A DNA stretch of 64,000 nucleotides, from positions 62,001-126,000 of the forward strand of contig CADCLN010000005.1 of NCBI GenBank assembly GCA_902802265.1. The letters run 5' to 3'. The notes under the pieces were generated by a model. The model saw only the letters and a list, made by a program, of their open reading frames with translations. It did no database searches and was not told the DNA's origin. Origin of the DNA: an uncultured Bacteroidales bacterium (GTDB lineage Bacteria > Bacteroidota > Bacteroidia > Bacteroidales > Bacteroidaceae). The position numbers were made by a program, and so were the translations under genes. Below are positions 27,955-38,155 of this stretch, in pieces. Every line of letters begins with the position of its first letter. Position 1 is the first letter of the stretch.

Positions 27955-29592
27955 TTACTGCATTTTCTCCAGGAAATCTTTCAGTTTGTTGAAAGCTATG
28001 GCACGTTGGCTGATTTGGTTTTTCATGTCGATGCCCAATTCCTGATATGTCTTGTCTTGACCTTGCGGAATGAAAACGCTGTCGTAGAAGAATGTGTCGG
28101 CAGGGTTACCGAAGGGTTTTTCAGCGATGCTGCCCTCCAGAACTCCGTCGAAGGTGTGGGTGTCACATTTGGCGGGGTCGTCGTAGTCGCCCGTGATGAA
28201 GGCCACAACGGTGTGGAGGTCGGCAGAACGGTCTTTTCCTTCCAGGTTTCTGAGCAGTTTTTCGATGTTGGCAGCCGTGTCGTGATCGACAGGCTTCTGC
28301 ACGGTCTTGTTTTTGCTGTGCAGAATGCTGAACATCTCTTTTGACACCTCTTCGTTGTACACCTCCATGCTGTTTTGGGGCATGGGCTGGTGTTCGTTGA
28401 CGGCACCATAGCTGGACGAATAGATGCCTGGCAGTCCGTCGAGGGCTTTACACTCTAATGCCGTGTCGTCGGCAATGCAGTCAAAGCCGAAATAGCGTTT
28501 GACAAAACGTGCCTTCAGCAGGGCGTTCCCCTGAATGCTGCTGGCCTTTTCTGGGATGTCGATGTAGCAACCGATGTCTGCCAAAGAACGGATGTCGTAT
28601 CTGTCGCCCATGATAGCCCTGACTTCTGCCAATTTGTGCTGGCTGTTGCTGGCAAATACAAGCACACGTTTGCTTTTCAGTTTCTTATTCTCCGAAACCT
28701 TAATCTTGTCAAAGCCTTCGCCCCACACACCGCCTGCCATGCTCATGCTGACAAAGGCGTAGGGGTCAATGCGTTTAATCATGCGCAACATGGCGGCCTG
28801 TTCGCGTTTGCGGATGATGCTGAGAATCACCTTGCGTTCTGTATGCGTGTACCAGCCTTCACCCTCCAAAAGGGTTACGCCGTGGTGCGTTTCGTTGATA
28901 GCATTGGCAATGGGTTCTGGGTTTCGGGAGAAGATGAGGAATTGCACAGACTGGTGGCGGCGATTCATGCAGTAGTCCAGCGTAAACGAACAGATGACCA
29001 GCATGACATAGCCGTAGATGACGCGGAACCAGTCGTGGAAGATGAAATAGCAGGACGAAATAATGATGATGTCGCAACACATCAGCACTGTGCCCAAAGA
29101 CATGTTCCTGTACTTATTCACGATGGCAGCAATGATGTCTGTACCACCCGTCGAACCGTTGTTCTCAAAGCAGAACGTCAGTCCTACACCCTCCACGATG
29201 GCTCCCAGCACGCAGGCCATGAAATATGCTTCTGGCCCAATCAGTCTCGGCAATATCTTGTGGGCGGGGTTTTCGGGGTTAGGCACTTCGACCAATCTCT
29301 GCAATAGCCACAGGAAGAACGTCATCACCACTACGCCGTAGATGGTTTTTATGCAGAACTTCAGTCCCAGCACCTTGATGGCAGCCACCAACAGCAGGGC
29401 ATTGATGATGATGTATGTGTTCTGGATTTCAAAGCCTGTAGCATAATAAACAATGGCGGAAATACCCCCCACGCCACCCGACGTCAAGCCGTAGGGCAGC
29501 ATGAAGAGTGTAACCCCCATAGAGTAGATGACTATGCCAAGAGCAATGAAGAAGTAATCCTTTACCTCTTGGACAATAACCGATTTTGTCAT
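27955..29592 (-). CDS. Fusion of a YitT-family membrane protein with a RdgB/Ham1 (d)ITP pyrophosphatase
   Basis: One 545-residue frame. Residues 1-300 are a YitT/DUF2179 protein: helices with [39 protein letters not shown] and the cytoplasmic end [20 protein letters not shown]. After a short linker ([17 protein letters not shown]) residues 313-545 are a Ham1-type NTPase: [60 protein letters not shown]. The latter hydrolyses non-canonical purine NTPs such as dITP and XTP. There is no ATG at the start of the second domain. The start overlaps leuS by 4 bp (ATGA), so it is translated after leuS. These two are more usually separate genes, so the fusion is unusual. Confidence 0.85.
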   Translation of the reverse strand: MTKSVIVQEVKDYFFIALGIVIYSMGVTLFMLPYGLTSGGVGGISAIVYYATGFEIQNTYIIINALLLVAAIKVLGLKFCIKTIYGVVVMTFFLWLLQRLVEVPNPENPAHKILPRLIGPEAYFMACVLGAIVEGVGLTFCFENNGSTGGTDIIAAIVNKYRNMSLGTVLMCCDIIIISSCYFIFHDWFRVIYGYVMLVICSFTLDYCMNRRHQSVQFLIFSRNPEPIANAINETHHGVTLLEGEGWYTHTERKVILSIIRKREQAAMLRMIKRIDPYAFVSMSMAGGVWGEGFDKIKVSENKKLKSKRVLVFASNSQHKLAEVRAIMGDRYDIRSLADIGCYIDIPEKASSIQGNALLKARFVKRYFGFDCIADDTALECKALDGLPGIYSSSYGAVNEHQPMPQNSMEVYNEEVSKEMFSILHSKNKTVQKPVDHDTAANIEKLLRNLEGKDRSADLHTVVAFITGDYDDPAKCDTHTFDGVLEGSIAEKPFGNPADTFFYDSVFIPQGQDKTYQELGIDMKNQISQRAIAFNKLKDFLEKMQ

Positions 29593-32417
29593 TTTTTCAG
29601 TACGACGTTAATCATCTTTCCTGGCACCACGATGACTTTGGCCACGGTGAAGCCTTCCATCCATTTTGCCGACTGTGGATTTTCCAGCGCAGCCTTTTCG
29701 GCTTCGGCAGGAGTGATGCCGGCAGGAAATTCCAGCGGGAAACGAGCCTTGCCATTGAAGGCAACCATCATTTTCACGTTGTCTTCCTTCAGATAATCCT
29801 CGTTGAAAGCAGGCCATGGCGCATCGCAGACCGTTGTTTCGTGACCCAGCTGATGCCACAGCTCTTCTGCCAAATGCGGGCAGAATGGAGCCAGTAACAC
29901 CGTCATTGTCTCCTTCACGTCTTTCGACGCAGATTTCAGTTTTGTCAATTCGTTCAGGCACACCATGAAAGCAGCCACAGACGTGTTGTAGGAGAACTGC
30001 TCGATGTCGCCTGTCACTTTCTTAATCAATGTATGCAGAGCCTTCAGTTCTGCCTTTGAGGGAGCTTCTGCCGTTGTGTCGGACATCATGAAGTTCCACA
30101 ATTTTTTCAAGAAACGGTGGCAGCCGTCAATGCCGTTGGTGTCCCAAGGCTTGCTCTGCTCTACAGGGCCGAGGAACATTTCGTACAGACGCAGCGTGTC
30201 GGCACCGAATTTCTCTACAATCATGTCGGGGTTCACAACATTGAACATCGACTTCGACATTTTCTCTACAGCCCAGCCGCAGATGTACTTGCCTTCGTCG
30301 TTCAGGATAAACTCGGCGTTGTTGTATTCTGGTCGCCATTGCTTGAAAGCTTCCACATCCAGCACGTCTGCGCTGACAATGTTTACATCTACATGAATGG
30401 GTGTGACCTCGTAACCCTCTTTCTTGTCGAAGCTTACAAAAGTGTTGGTGTCCTTGACGCGATAGACAAAGTTGCTGCGTCCCTGAATCATGCCCTGGTT
30501 AATCAGCTTCTGGAAAGGCTCTTCTTTTACGGAAATGCCTAAGTCGAAGAGGAACTTGTTCCAGAAACGGGAGTAAATCAAGTGTCCTGTAGCGTGTTCT
30601 GTACCACCCACATACAGGTCAACATTCTGCCAGTAATTGGCGGCTTCTGGCGAAAGAAGTGCCTGGTTGTTGTGTGGATCCATGTAGCGCAAGTAATAAG
30701 CCGAACTGCCTGCAAAGCCTGGCATGGTATAGAGTTCGATGGGGAACACCGTCTTGTTGTCAATCTTGCTGTTTTCTACAATCTTGCGGTTTGTTTCATC
30801 CCAAGCCCATACTGTGGCATTGCCCAGTGGTGGTTCGCCAGTCTCTGTGGGCAGGAACTTCTCCACTTCGGGCAACTCAATGGGCAGACACTCCTCGGGA
30901 ATCATCTGCGGAATCCCGTTCTTGTAATATACAGGGAAGGGTTCGCCCCAGTAGCGCTGGCGGGAGAAGATGGCATCGCGCAGACGGTAGTTCACCTTTA
31001 CGCGACCAATGCCTGCCTCCTTCACATACTTTTTCGTGGCAGCAATGGCTTCCTTAACCGACAAACCATTCAGACTGAAATCAATATAAGGTTTCACGTC
31101 GGGGCGTGGCGAATTGCACACCGTGCCTTCCTTTGCATCGTAACTCTCTTCGCTCACGTCGGCCCCCTCAATCAGCGGAATGATGGGCAGGTCGAAATGC
31201 TTGGCAAACGCATAGTCGCGGCTGTCGTGGGCTGGCACAGCCATGATGGCACCTGTGCCGTAGCCTGCCAACACATATTCGCTCACCCAGATGGGATTTT
31301 TTTCGCCGGTGAAGGGATTGATGGCATACGAACCAGTGAACACGCCTGTCACTTTGTGGTCAATCATGCGTTCACGCTCGGTGCGCCCCTTCACATATTT
31401 AATATATTCATCCACAGCCTGCTTCTGCTCGGCAGTAGTCACCTTTTCGACCAATTCACTCTCAGGAGCCAACACCATGAATGTTACGCCAAACATTGTG
31501 TCGGCACGTGTGGTGAAGATGGTAAATGTTTCGTCGGAATCAGCAATCTGGAATTCCACTTCTGCACCCTCGCTGCGACCAATCCAGTTGCGCTGCGTCT
31601 CCTTGATGCTGTCGCTCCAGTCAATCGTCTCCAGTCCGTCGAGCAAACGCTGGGCGTAGGCACTCACACGCAGACACCACTGGCGCATCTTCTTCTGTTC
31701 CACAGGGTAACCGCCACGCACACTCACGCCTTCTACCACTTCGTCGTTGGCCAACACCGTGCCCAGTTTCGGACACCAGTTCACCATTGTCTCACCCAGA
31801 AATGCAATGCGATAGTTCATCAGCGTGTCGCTCTGCTGCTTCTCGTCCATCGCTTTCCATTCCTCGGCTGTGAAACAGAGAGATTCGCTCTGAGCCACAT
31901 CCAGGTCGGCAGTTCCTTGCTGCTCGAAGTGCTGAATCAGTTGCTCAATGGGGTGTGCCTTCTGCGTCTTGTTGCAGAAATAGCTGGCAAACATCTTCTG
32001 GAAAGCCCACTGTGTCCAGTGGTAATACTGTGGGTCACAGGTGCGTACCTCGCGATCCCAGTCAAAGCAGAAGCCAATCTTGTCCAGCTGTTCACGGTAG
32101 CGGTTGATGTTAGCCACCGTCGTCACTTCGGGGTGTTGTCCCGTCTGGATGGCATACTGCTCGGCTGGCAGTCCGTAGGCATCGTAACCCATTGGGTTCA
32201 GCACGTTATAGCCCTGCAACCGTTTTGCCCTGGCATAGATGTCGCTGGCAATGTAGCCCAGCGGATGGCCCACGTGCAAGCCTGCCCCAGAGGGGTAGGG
32301 GAACATGTTGAGCACATAAAACTTCTGTTTGCTGGCATCCTCCGTTGTCTTGTACGTACCATCTTCAGCCCAACGGCGTTGCCACTTCTGTTCGATTTCT
32401 CTGAAATTATATTCCAT
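29589..32417 (-). CDS. leuS: Leucyl-tRNA synthetase
   Basis: A 942-residue class I synthetase charging tRNA-Leu. It shows [20 protein letters not shown] with the HIGH-type motif (about 36-52), the editing domain ([38 protein letters not shown]) and KMSKSMFN (about 695). The ATG at 32417 ([13 protein letters not shown]) is preferred to the TTG two codons earlier. A full -33/-7 promoter lies just upstream. The YitT-RdgB gene is coupled to its end. Confidence 0.97.
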   Translation of the reverse strand: MEYNFREIEQKWQRRWAEDGTYKTTEDASKQKFYVLNMFPYPSGAGLHVGHPLGYIASDIYARAKRLQGYNVLNPMGYDAYGLPAEQYAIQTGQHPEVTTVANINRYREQLDKIGFCFDWDREVRTCDPQYYHWTQWAFQKMFASYFCNKTQKAHPIEQLIQHFEQQGTADLDVAQSESLCFTAEEWKAMDEKQQSDTLMNYRIAFLGETMVNWCPKLGTVLANDEVVEGVSVRGGYPVEQKKMRQWCLRVSAYAQRLLDGLETIDWSDSIKETQRNWIGRSEGAEVEFQIADSDETFTIFTTRADTMFGVTFMVLAPESELVEKVTTAEQKQAVDEYIKYVKGRTERERMIDHKVTGVFTGSYAINPFTGEKNPIWVSEYVLAGYGTGAIMAVPAHDSRDYAFAKHFDLPIIPLIEGADVSEESYDAKEGTVCNSPRPDVKPYIDFSLNGLSVKEAIAATKKYVKEAGIGRVKVNYRLRDAIFSRQRYWGEPFPVYYKNGIPQMIPEECLPIELPEVEKFLPTETGEPPLGNATVWAWDETNRKIVENSKIDNKTVFPIELYTMPGFAGSSAYYLRYMDPHNNQALLSPEAANYWQNVDLYVGGTEHATGHLIYSRFWNKFLFDLGISVKEEPFQKLINQGMIQGRSNFVYRVKDTNTFVSFDKKEGYEVTPIHVDVNIVSADVLDVEAFKQWRPEYNNAEFILNDEGKYICGWAVEKMSKSMFNVVNPDMIVEKFGADTLRLYEMFLGPVEQSKPWDTNGIDGCHRFLKKLWNFMMSDTTAEAPSKAELKALHTLIKKVTGDIEQFSYNTSVAAFMVCLNELTKLKSASKDVKETMTVLLAPFCPHLAEELWHQLGHETTVCDAPWPAFNEDYLKEDNVKMMVAFNGKARFPLEFPAGITPAEAEKAALENPQSAKWMEGFTVAKVIVVPGKMINVVLKK

Positions 32418-32445
32418 CGTCAATTAAATTTTTACAAATTTGCCG

Positions 32446-32476
32446 CAAAGTTACGACAAATTACACGATTGGCAAA
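32446..32476 (-). promoter_or_regulatory. Promoter of leuS
   Basis: Leftward, TTTG (CAAA at 32473-32476) and TAACTTTG (CAAAGTTA at 32446-32453) are 19 nt apart, a good Bacteroidetes promoter. Confidence 0.7.
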
Positions 32477-32525
32477 GAAAAACGGAAGAATACCGCCGTT
32501 TTTCCCCTCTTAAACCTACAAAAAA

Positions 32526-32561
32526 GGTGACACTTCAAAGCCGAAGCCCCGAAGTGTCACC
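32526..32561 (-). terminator. Terminator after the small membrane peptide gene
   Basis: GGTGACACTTC at 32526-32536 pairs perfectly with GAAGTGTCACC at 32551-32561; leftward it is followed by TTTTTTTGTAGG. It would end the transcript that carries the 25-residue ORF before leuS. Confidence 0.75.
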
Positions 32562-32632
32562 ACCTATTATCTAACTAAAACCTTTTTTTCTCTCTCTTGC
32601 CCCTCCGTTTTTGGGGGAGGCAACTGCCAATT

Positions 32633-32710
32633 TTATTTCAGAATTGAAATGTTGGCTGCGATTGCTGCAACTGCTACAAGCACTGCAGCGATAATTGTCA
32701 TTGTTGCCAT
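32633..32710 (-). CDS. 25-residue hydrophobic membrane peptide
   Basis: The ATG at 32710 opens a 25-codon frame, MATMTIIAAVLVAVAAIAAN then ISILK, which is one membrane helix with a single Lys at the end. A textbook Shine-Dalgarno sequence (AAGGAGA, 32724-32718) lies 7 nt before the ATG, rare in this phylum and in this window. A complete promoter at 33019-33049 is about 310 nt upstream, and a hairpin terminator at 32526-32561 follows. The arrangement (long leader, tiny hydrophobic peptide, own terminator) resembles type I toxins or regulatory small membrane proteins (inference); no homologue is recognised. Confidence 0.55.
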   Translation of the reverse strand: MATMTIIAAVLVAVAAIAANISILK

Positions 32711-33012
32711 AAAACAATCTCCTTTCTTTTTTATTTTATAATCATCATCATGCGCTTTCTCTCTCTGTGCGCACGTTTTCTTTTTAATCCTTTTACCTTT
32801 TTTGTCTTGGTCTCAAGAGTTGTCGGCTGTACGCCTTCAACTCTCTGAGCCTTGACTTTCTTAACTTTACTAACCTTTAATCAATCCAAATCCCTTGAAT
32901 CAATCTTTTTAACCCAAACAAACTTATGAAAGAACTATTTTCCTTTTTTTGTTGTCTCCAGACTGTGCAGGTGTCTTGTTTGTGTCTCTTTCCGACCCCT
33001 GTTTGTCTTTTG
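32711..33012 (-). other. Long structured 5' leader of the small peptide mRNA
   Basis: About 300 nt between the inferred transcription start (about 33012) and the ATG. It contains no good ORF. A hairpin is formed by AGAGTTG (32816-32822) with CAACTCT (32838-32844). The strand is purine- and A-rich. Its size is more than expected for a simple leader, so it may regulate translation or be an RNA in its own right. Confidence 0.35.
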
Positions 33013-33018
33013 ACGCTG

Positions 33019-33049
33019 CAAAGGTACGGCGGTTTTAGAAACTGGCAAA
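33019..33049 (-). promoter_or_regulatory. Promoter of the small membrane peptide transcript
   Basis: Leftward, TTTG (CAAA at 33046-33049) and TACCTTTG (CAAAGGTA at 33019-33026) are 19 nt apart; among the best promoters in the window. Confidence 0.7.
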
Positions 33050-33208
33050 CATTTTCCCAAAGAATTTCTATTTTTCTATAGTTTTTATGATATAAATCAA
33101 TAAATGTTTGGGCACACACGCAGAAAAGCGTCATTTGTGCACCCACACAGCGAGATTTTAGAGGGATAGGAAACAAGGGCGGAAAAGGCGATGGAAAAAG
33201 GGGAAAAA

Positions 33209-33247
33209 GAAGGGGAAAAACCTGTGCAGACCCTCGGTTGTTCCCCT
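33209..33247 (-). terminator. Possible terminator of the double sensor kinase gene
   Basis: AGGGGAA (33211-33217) pairs with TTCCCCT (33241-33247); leftward the stem is followed by TTCTTTTTCCCC. It lies just past the 33280 stop. A second hairpin built on GGGCACA/TGTGCACCC lies at about 33109-33143. Confidence 0.45.
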
Positions 33248-33279
33248 CTTTTTTTGAGAATGATGTTACTTTGCGTTTT

Positions 33280-36200
33280 TCAGGAAGCTGTTTCCGTGGA
33301 AGGTGTCGTTGCTTCGCCAGCGAGTGTTGCCTCTGCTGTGGAGGTTTCTGCCTGGTTGCGAAGTTCGGCATGGATGAAGAGACTGAGTGTGGAGCCAAAG
33401 CCTTCGCGGCTGCCCAACTGGAGACGGGCATTCATGCCGTCGGCAAGGCGGCGGGCAATGTTCAGTCCGAGTCCGAGCCCAGGTACGAATTCGTTGTTTT
33501 TCCAGAAAAGGTTGAATACGGCTTGCTGCTTTTCGTTGGAGATGCCGCACCCAGTGTCTTCTACGATGAATTCCACTTCGCTCGTGTCGTAGTGATAGAG
33601 GGTTTGCAGGGCGATGCTGCCTTTTTGGGTAAATTTGAATGCATTGCTGATGAGTTGATTGAGCAAGTATTTGAGTCGTTGCCTGTCGGAGTGGATGTAG
33701 GTGTTGGTGCGGAAGTTGGAGACGATGAACTGTACGCCTTCGGGCACTTTGTTTTTCCACTCTTCGGCGATGTCGTTGATGATGTCGGCTGTGTTAAATT
33801 CCGACATGATGTATTTCAGTCGCCCGCTCTCGATGCGCGAGAACATGAGGATGTCTTCAATCATGACGGAGAGTTTCTTGTTGTTTTCGTTGATGGTTTT
33901 GCCGAATTCCTTGAGTTCTTCAGGAGTGAGGGCTTCTGGCGGCAGGGAGATGATGATGTCGCTGAAGCCCACGACGGCGTTGAGCGGTGTGCGTATCTCG
34001 TGGCTGATGGTCATGAGGAAGTCTTCCTTCTGCTTAGCTTCTTCGGCGAGGCGGATAGCTGTGCGGAGTTTTTCTTCATTTTGCTTGGATTCGTTGATGT
34101 TGATGACCAGTCCGTCGATGCGTGTGGGTTTTCCCTGCTGGATAATGGAGACGAAGCGTAGTTGCCACCACTCGTAGGCTCCGTCTTCGTCCACGTCGGC
34201 ATAGATGTCATATTGGTGTGCTCCCGCGATTTGCATGGCTTGCTGGATGAGGGGCAGGTTTTCGCGATGATCAGGGTGGATGCGTTGGAAGACGTTGTTC
34301 ATTTCCTCTTCATTGCGGACAGGTCGGCTGTCGGCTCCGTTGAGTGCAAGCATACGCATGGCAGCTTTGTGGCGTACACTTTCGAGCAGGCGTAGCCCTG
34401 TACGTTCACGCAGGAAGTTGACGAGCATCAGCCAGACGCAGAAGGCAATACCGGCAAAGAGGATGAGGGCAATGTGAATGCTGTAGTATGCCAGGGGGTT
34501 AGAATAGCGGAGGGGTGCGCCCACGATGGTGAAGCGGTTGGCATAGTCTTCGTATTTGTAGCCCAGTGTCTGCATGGCTTGGTAGTCCATGAAGTAGTGC
34601 TTCTCGTGCTGTTTGCCTGAGAGGTCTTTGGCGTTGGCTCCTTGCAGGATTTTTGCTCCGGCAAAAGCGATGTCAAAGGCTACGGTGTTATAGTCGGCAA
34701 AGTAGCCAGCCAGATAGGTGCCGTAACCGTCGGCAAAACCAGCCTTGACTGCGGTGAACTGAGGGCGGTGTGTCTTGTTGATGATTTCCTTGCAGTAGAT
34801 GTCGCGCTTGACGGAGAGTTGTGGAAATGCCCACGCGTTCATATAAATGTTTTGCAGGTAGTTGGGTCGTCCCTTAGTGTCTGGCTGGACAGTAGGTTGG
34901 TTATTGGTGTTCTTTAGAGCTGTGGTCCGAATGTTTTTCTCTGGCGATTCCACTGAGATGGTATAGACCATGATGCTGTCCTTGTACTGGCTGGACATCT
35001 TGCTGATGTTGTAATTGGTAGGGAAGTACTCGCTGTTGCAGACATAGGGTGGGCGGGCGATACTGCGGAGCAATTCTTCACGGATGATGATGTCCTGGTC
35101 GAAGTAGTCAAGTTCGATGTCCACGACGTTGACTCCGGTGAGTTGGACAGCCAGGTTGATGTTGGTGGCGTAGTCGATGGGGTCGTAGAAGACAACAGTA
35201 TTCTTGTGTTCACGCAGGAAGTTCCAGTTGGGGTGGTGTAGTGAACCGAAAACGATGGGCACGTCGTCAATGTAGGGGAAAAACTGGCTGAGTTTGTATT
35301 TGGAGATGTCGTATGCCGTGCGGTCACCCTCTGAGAGGATGAGGTCGGCTTTCCATCCGTGGCGGTTGAGCGAGTCGGCCATCTTCTGTACGATGCCTTT
35401 GCCGCTGCTGGCAGGGTCTTCCAGCCGTAAGTAGATGTTGCGGATGTCAGCATTGATGTTTTGCTGTCGCAGGGTAGATGCAATTTTTTCGTCGAAGGCT
35501 TTGTAGGCCAGGAAATCTTGGCTGTAGCCGTGGATGACGATGATGTTCTTCGGGTCGGTATGGGCTTCTTTATATTTATTGCACGATGCCAGTCCGCAGC
35601 AGCAGACCAGCAACAGAAGCAGGGTCTGTATGTATCGGGGCATACGGATGAAGAATGTACTGCCTTTGTCCAGCTGACTTTTCACGCCGATGGTGCCGCC
35701 CTGTTTCTGCATGATGGTTTGGCTGATGTTGAGTCCCAGTCCGGTGCCTCGGTCTGTTTCGTTTTCTTTGTAGAAACGGTCGAAGAGATTCTTCTGGTGT
35801 TCCTCGCTGATGCCGATGCCCGTATCGCGTACAAAGATTTCCACTTGTTCCTCACCCGCATCGGTTGTGATGTTTTTCCAGCCCAGTGTGACGCTTCCCT
35901 GTGGGGTGAACTTAAAGGCATTGCTGAGGAAATTGTTGATAACCTGGGTGGTTCGGTTGACATCGATGTTGACGAAGCAGTTATCCTTGCCTTTCTCTTC
36001 GTAGAGTTGCAGATTGGCTGGTACAAGGATTTTGTTGGTTTGATAGACTTCGTTGACAAACGTAGCCACGTTGACGGGTTTCTGGAAAAGATGGATGTCG
36101 TTGTCGTTGTTTTGCGCTTTTGCCACCACGCTGTTAATCATGTTCAGGATGAGTTCCGTGTTTTGGTGAATATATTTGCTGTATTCTTCACGTTCACCAG

Positions 36201-37944
36201 GAGCAAAAGTCATGTTTTCGTCGGTGAGCATTTGCGAGAACCCCGTGATGGCATTGAGCGGAGTGCGCAGGTCGTGGCTGATGTTGGCAAAGAAGTTCTC
36301 CTTGAGTGCCACTTCGCTGGCTTTGGTTTGGGCTTGCAGCAGGGTTTCTTCCGTTTCTCGTTTCTTGTCGATGTTGAGCATCAGTCCGTAGAGGTCGCCC
36401 GACTGGCTGGATTCAGGTGTGGCAGTATAGGTCATTTCGTACCACGACCAAGTCTCCCCCTTGTCGAAAGAGAGTTTCATGCGGACTGTCTTTTTGCCCC
36501 GTTGGTTACGGAAATCTTTCAGCGTGTCGAGAGAGGCTTGGCTATCTGGGTGAACCATCTTGTAGAAGTGTTTCAGGGGGATGTTGATACTGGACAGATT
36601 GTGGTGCTGTGCATATTCCTTGCCCACAGAGAGCGTGCCTTCACCCCAGTGCCAGAGTGTGTCCATGCCGTCGCTGAAGAGCAGCCCGTGCATCTTTTCT
36701 TCATAGACAAGGCTGTCGATGATAGCATTCTGACTGCGCCGCCGCCAAAGGTAGAGCACTTGTCCGAAGATGGCGATGAAGCCTGTGACAAGCAGAGCAA
36801 TGAGCGCAATGGTGCCCAGATAGCGCATGGGGTTTTCCAAAGCCAGCGGAGCGTTGACAACTTTGTAGCGGTCTGCCACCAGTTCGTAGTTCAATGCAGG
36901 CTTCAGTTTCTGCATGGCGATGTAGTCCAGGTAGTAGCCGCTTTCGTGCACGGCAATGGGCAGCGACTTGGGCGAAGTGCCGTCGAGGATGCGGACGGCA
37001 TACTCCACCTGGTCTTTCACCTGTGTTTCGGTGCTGGTGAAGTATCCTCCGAGGATTTTATCGTGTTCGGGCAAATTAAACTGCTGACGGATGCAGGTGA
37101 ATTGTGGCATTTGAGACTTGTCAATGATGCCGTCCGAGAAGATGTCATACTTCACCTGTACATGCCAGTTGTGTTGAGCATTGAGATAGGCATCGGTCAG
37201 TCGGCGTTTTCCGGCCTCTCGGGGTTCGCCCTCCTTCGCGTTGGTTTCGGGGTTGGCACACGAAATGAAGTTGATGAGCACCTTTGCGGGGTAGTTCTTC
37301 TCCATGGTGTCGTTGTCGATGCCCTCCATGTGGGAGACGTTGTTGTTGATGAAGCGTGTGCTGTCGGAGATTTGTCCGTAGAATTTTCTGCGTAAGGCAT
37401 CGTCGTAAGCATTGTAGTCCAGCTCGATGTTGGCAATTTGCGAATTGGTGATGGCAAGCAGCATCTCCATGCAGCGTGGCAAGTTTAGATTATTGCCAAA
37501 ACCCGTCATCAGCGGATAGCGTTGCAGGGAATCGCGCAGCAGCACATTGATGCCGGCAAAGACAACGGGCGTCTTTATGAACAGCGAATCGGCAGTATGT
37601 TCTTGCAGCACCCAGCGCAAGATGGGGTCATCGTTCAGCAGAATAATCTCTGGTCGCCATTGGCGGATGGAGTCGGCATACCTTCCCCAGTCCTCTTCGC
37701 TCAGCTGTCGGGGTGAACGGTGCAGCATATTGGCATAGATGTGGTGCAGTTCGGCATTGACGCCCTTGTCCTGGAACGCCTTTTCCATGCAGTGGGAGAA
37801 GTGTTCTCCTTCCTCTCCGACATTGTCCCACGAGTGGATGACCAGAATGCTTCTTGCTGCCCCCTTCGGTGTTTTGTTGCTACACGAGGGCAGACAGCCT
37901 GCCAACAGGACAAGTATAAATATATAAATAAGGTGTTTTCGCAT
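33280..37944 (-). CDS. Tandem double sensor histidine kinase (two complete kinases in one frame)
   Basis: One 1554-residue frame with two similar halves. Half 1: lipoprotein signal (ILVLLAGCLPSCSN), periplasmic ABC substrate-binding-like domain (RSILVIHSWDNVGEEGEHFS, about 31-360), membrane helix about 378-400, PAS-like region, HisKA with His557 (NISHDLRTPLN), and ATPase (NNFLSNAFKFT, VRDTGIGI, RGTGLGLNIS). Half 2 starts at MPRYIQTLLLLLVCCCGLAS (Met768, position 35643), with a second periplasmic domain (KNIIVIHGYSQDFLAYKAFD), helix about 1153-1176, PAS-like region, HisKA with His1315 (TISHEIRTPLN) and ATPase (NQLISNAFKFT, VEDTGCGI, LGLGLNIA). No receiver domain or response regulator is in the window. 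Either a true fusion or two genes with a lost stop and internal initiation at Met768. Confidence 0.88.
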   Translation of the reverse strand: MRKHLIYIFILVLLAGCLPSCSNKTPKGAARSILVIHSWDNVGEEGEHFSHCMEKAFQDKGVNAELHHIYANMLHRSPRQLSEEDWGRYADSIRQWRPEIILLNDDPILRWVLQEHTADSLFIKTPVVFAGINVLLRDSLQRYPLMTGFGNNLNLPRCMEMLLAITNSQIANIELDYNAYDDALRRKFYGQISDSTRFINNNVSHMEGIDNDTMEKNYPAKVLINFISCANPETNAKEGEPREAGKRRLTDAYLNAQHNWHVQVKYDIFSDGIIDKSQMPQFTCIRQQFNLPEHDKILGGYFTSTETQVKDQVEYAVRILDGTSPKSLPIAVHESGYYLDYIAMQKLKPALNYELVADRYKVVNAPLALENPMRYLGTIALIALLVTGFIAIFGQVLYLWRRRSQNAIIDSLVYEEKMHGLLFSDGMDTLWHWGEGTLSVGKEYAQHHNLSSINIPLKHFYKMVHPDSQASLDTLKDFRNQRGKKTVRMKLSFDKGETWSWYEMTYTATPESSQSGDLYGLMLNIDKKRETEETLLQAQTKASEVALKENFFANISHDLRTPLNAITGFSQMLTDENMTFAPGEREEYSKYIHQNTELILNMINSVVAKAQNNDNDIHLFQKPVNVATFVNEVYQTNKILVPANLQLYEEKGKDNCFVNIDVNRTTQVINNFLSNAFKFTPQGSVTLGWKNITTDAGEEQVEIFVRDTGIGISEEHQKNLFDRFYKENETDRGTGLGLNISQTIMQKQGGTIGVKSQLDKGSTFFIRMPRYIQTLLLLLVCCCGLASCNKYKEAHTDPKNIIVIHGYSQDFLAYKAFDEKIASTLRQQNINADIRNIYLRLEDPASSGKGIVQKMADSLNRHGWKADLILSEGDRTAYDISKYKLSQFFPYIDDVPIVFGSLHHPNWNFLREHKNTVVFYDPIDYATNINLAVQLTGVNVVDIELDYFDQDIIIREELLRSIARPPYVCNSEYFPTNYNISKMSSQYKDSIMVYTISVESPEKNIRTTALKNTNNQPTVQPDTKGRPNYLQNIYMNAWAFPQLSVKRDIYCKEIINKTHRPQFTAVKAGFADGYGTYLAGYFADYNTVAFDIAFAGAKILQGANAKDLSGKQHEKHYFMDYQAMQTLGYKYEDYANRFTIVGAPLRYSNPLAYYSIHIALILFAGIAFCVWLMLVNFLRERTGLRLLESVRHKAAMRMLALNGADSRPVRNEEEMNNVFQRIHPDHRENLPLIQQAMQIAGAHQYDIYADVDEDGAYEWWQLRFVSIIQQGKPTRIDGLVININESKQNEEKLRTAIRLAEEAKQKEDFLMTISHEIRTPLNAVVGFSDIIISLPPEALTPEELKEFGKTINENNKKLSVMIEDILMFSRIESGRLKYIMSEFNTADIINDIAEEWKNKVPEGVQFIVSNFRTNTYIHSDRQRLKYLLNQLISNAFKFTQKGSIALQTLYHYDTSEVEFIVEDTGCGISNEKQQAVFNLFWKNNEFVPGLGLGLNIARRLADGMNARLQLGSREGFGSTLSLFIHAELRNQAETSTAEATLAGEATTPSTETAS

Positions 37945-37966
37945 AAGGAAAATGTTTTTATGGGTG

Positions 37967-37974
37967 CAAAATTA
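37967..37974 (-). promoter_or_regulatory. -7 element of the double kinase gene
   Basis: CAAAATTA reads TAATTTTG leftward, 22 bp before the ATG at 37944. Confidence 0.45.
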
Positions 37975-38068
37975 AAAACTTTTTTCCTTTTTCTCGTCTT
38001 TTCTTCCTTTTTTCCACGCTTTTTGTAAAAAAAAAGTGAATAATAAATGCCAAATGGTAAATAATGCC

Positions 38069-38076
38069 TATCTTTG
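38069..38076 (+). promoter_or_regulatory. -7 element of the coiled-coil protein gene
   Basis: TATCTTTG, 80 bp before the ATG at 38156, with an AT-rich leader containing ATTATTAACCCAG. Confidence 0.5.
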
Positions 38077-38155
38077 AGCCAAAAAATAAACAAATTATTA
38101 ACCCAGATTCTCTCTCCATAAAGGGGCGGAGGGTCTATTAAAAACGTATAGACTT

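Noticed and set aside
30582-32513. Long plus-strand frame antisense to leuS
   Set aside because: LeuS motifs are unmistakable on the minus strand; the antisense frame has no domain or promoter and reads through the leuS promoter.
32877-33431. Minus-strand frame of 184 codons across the small-peptide promoter
   Set aside because: It starts within the 3' end of the kinase gene and crosses a terminator-like hairpin and a promoter; the sequence is low complexity.
35461-37395. Plus-strand frame of about 644 codons antisense to the double kinase
   Set aside because: The kinase frame has all HisKA and ATPase boxes; the antisense product has shadow-type composition.
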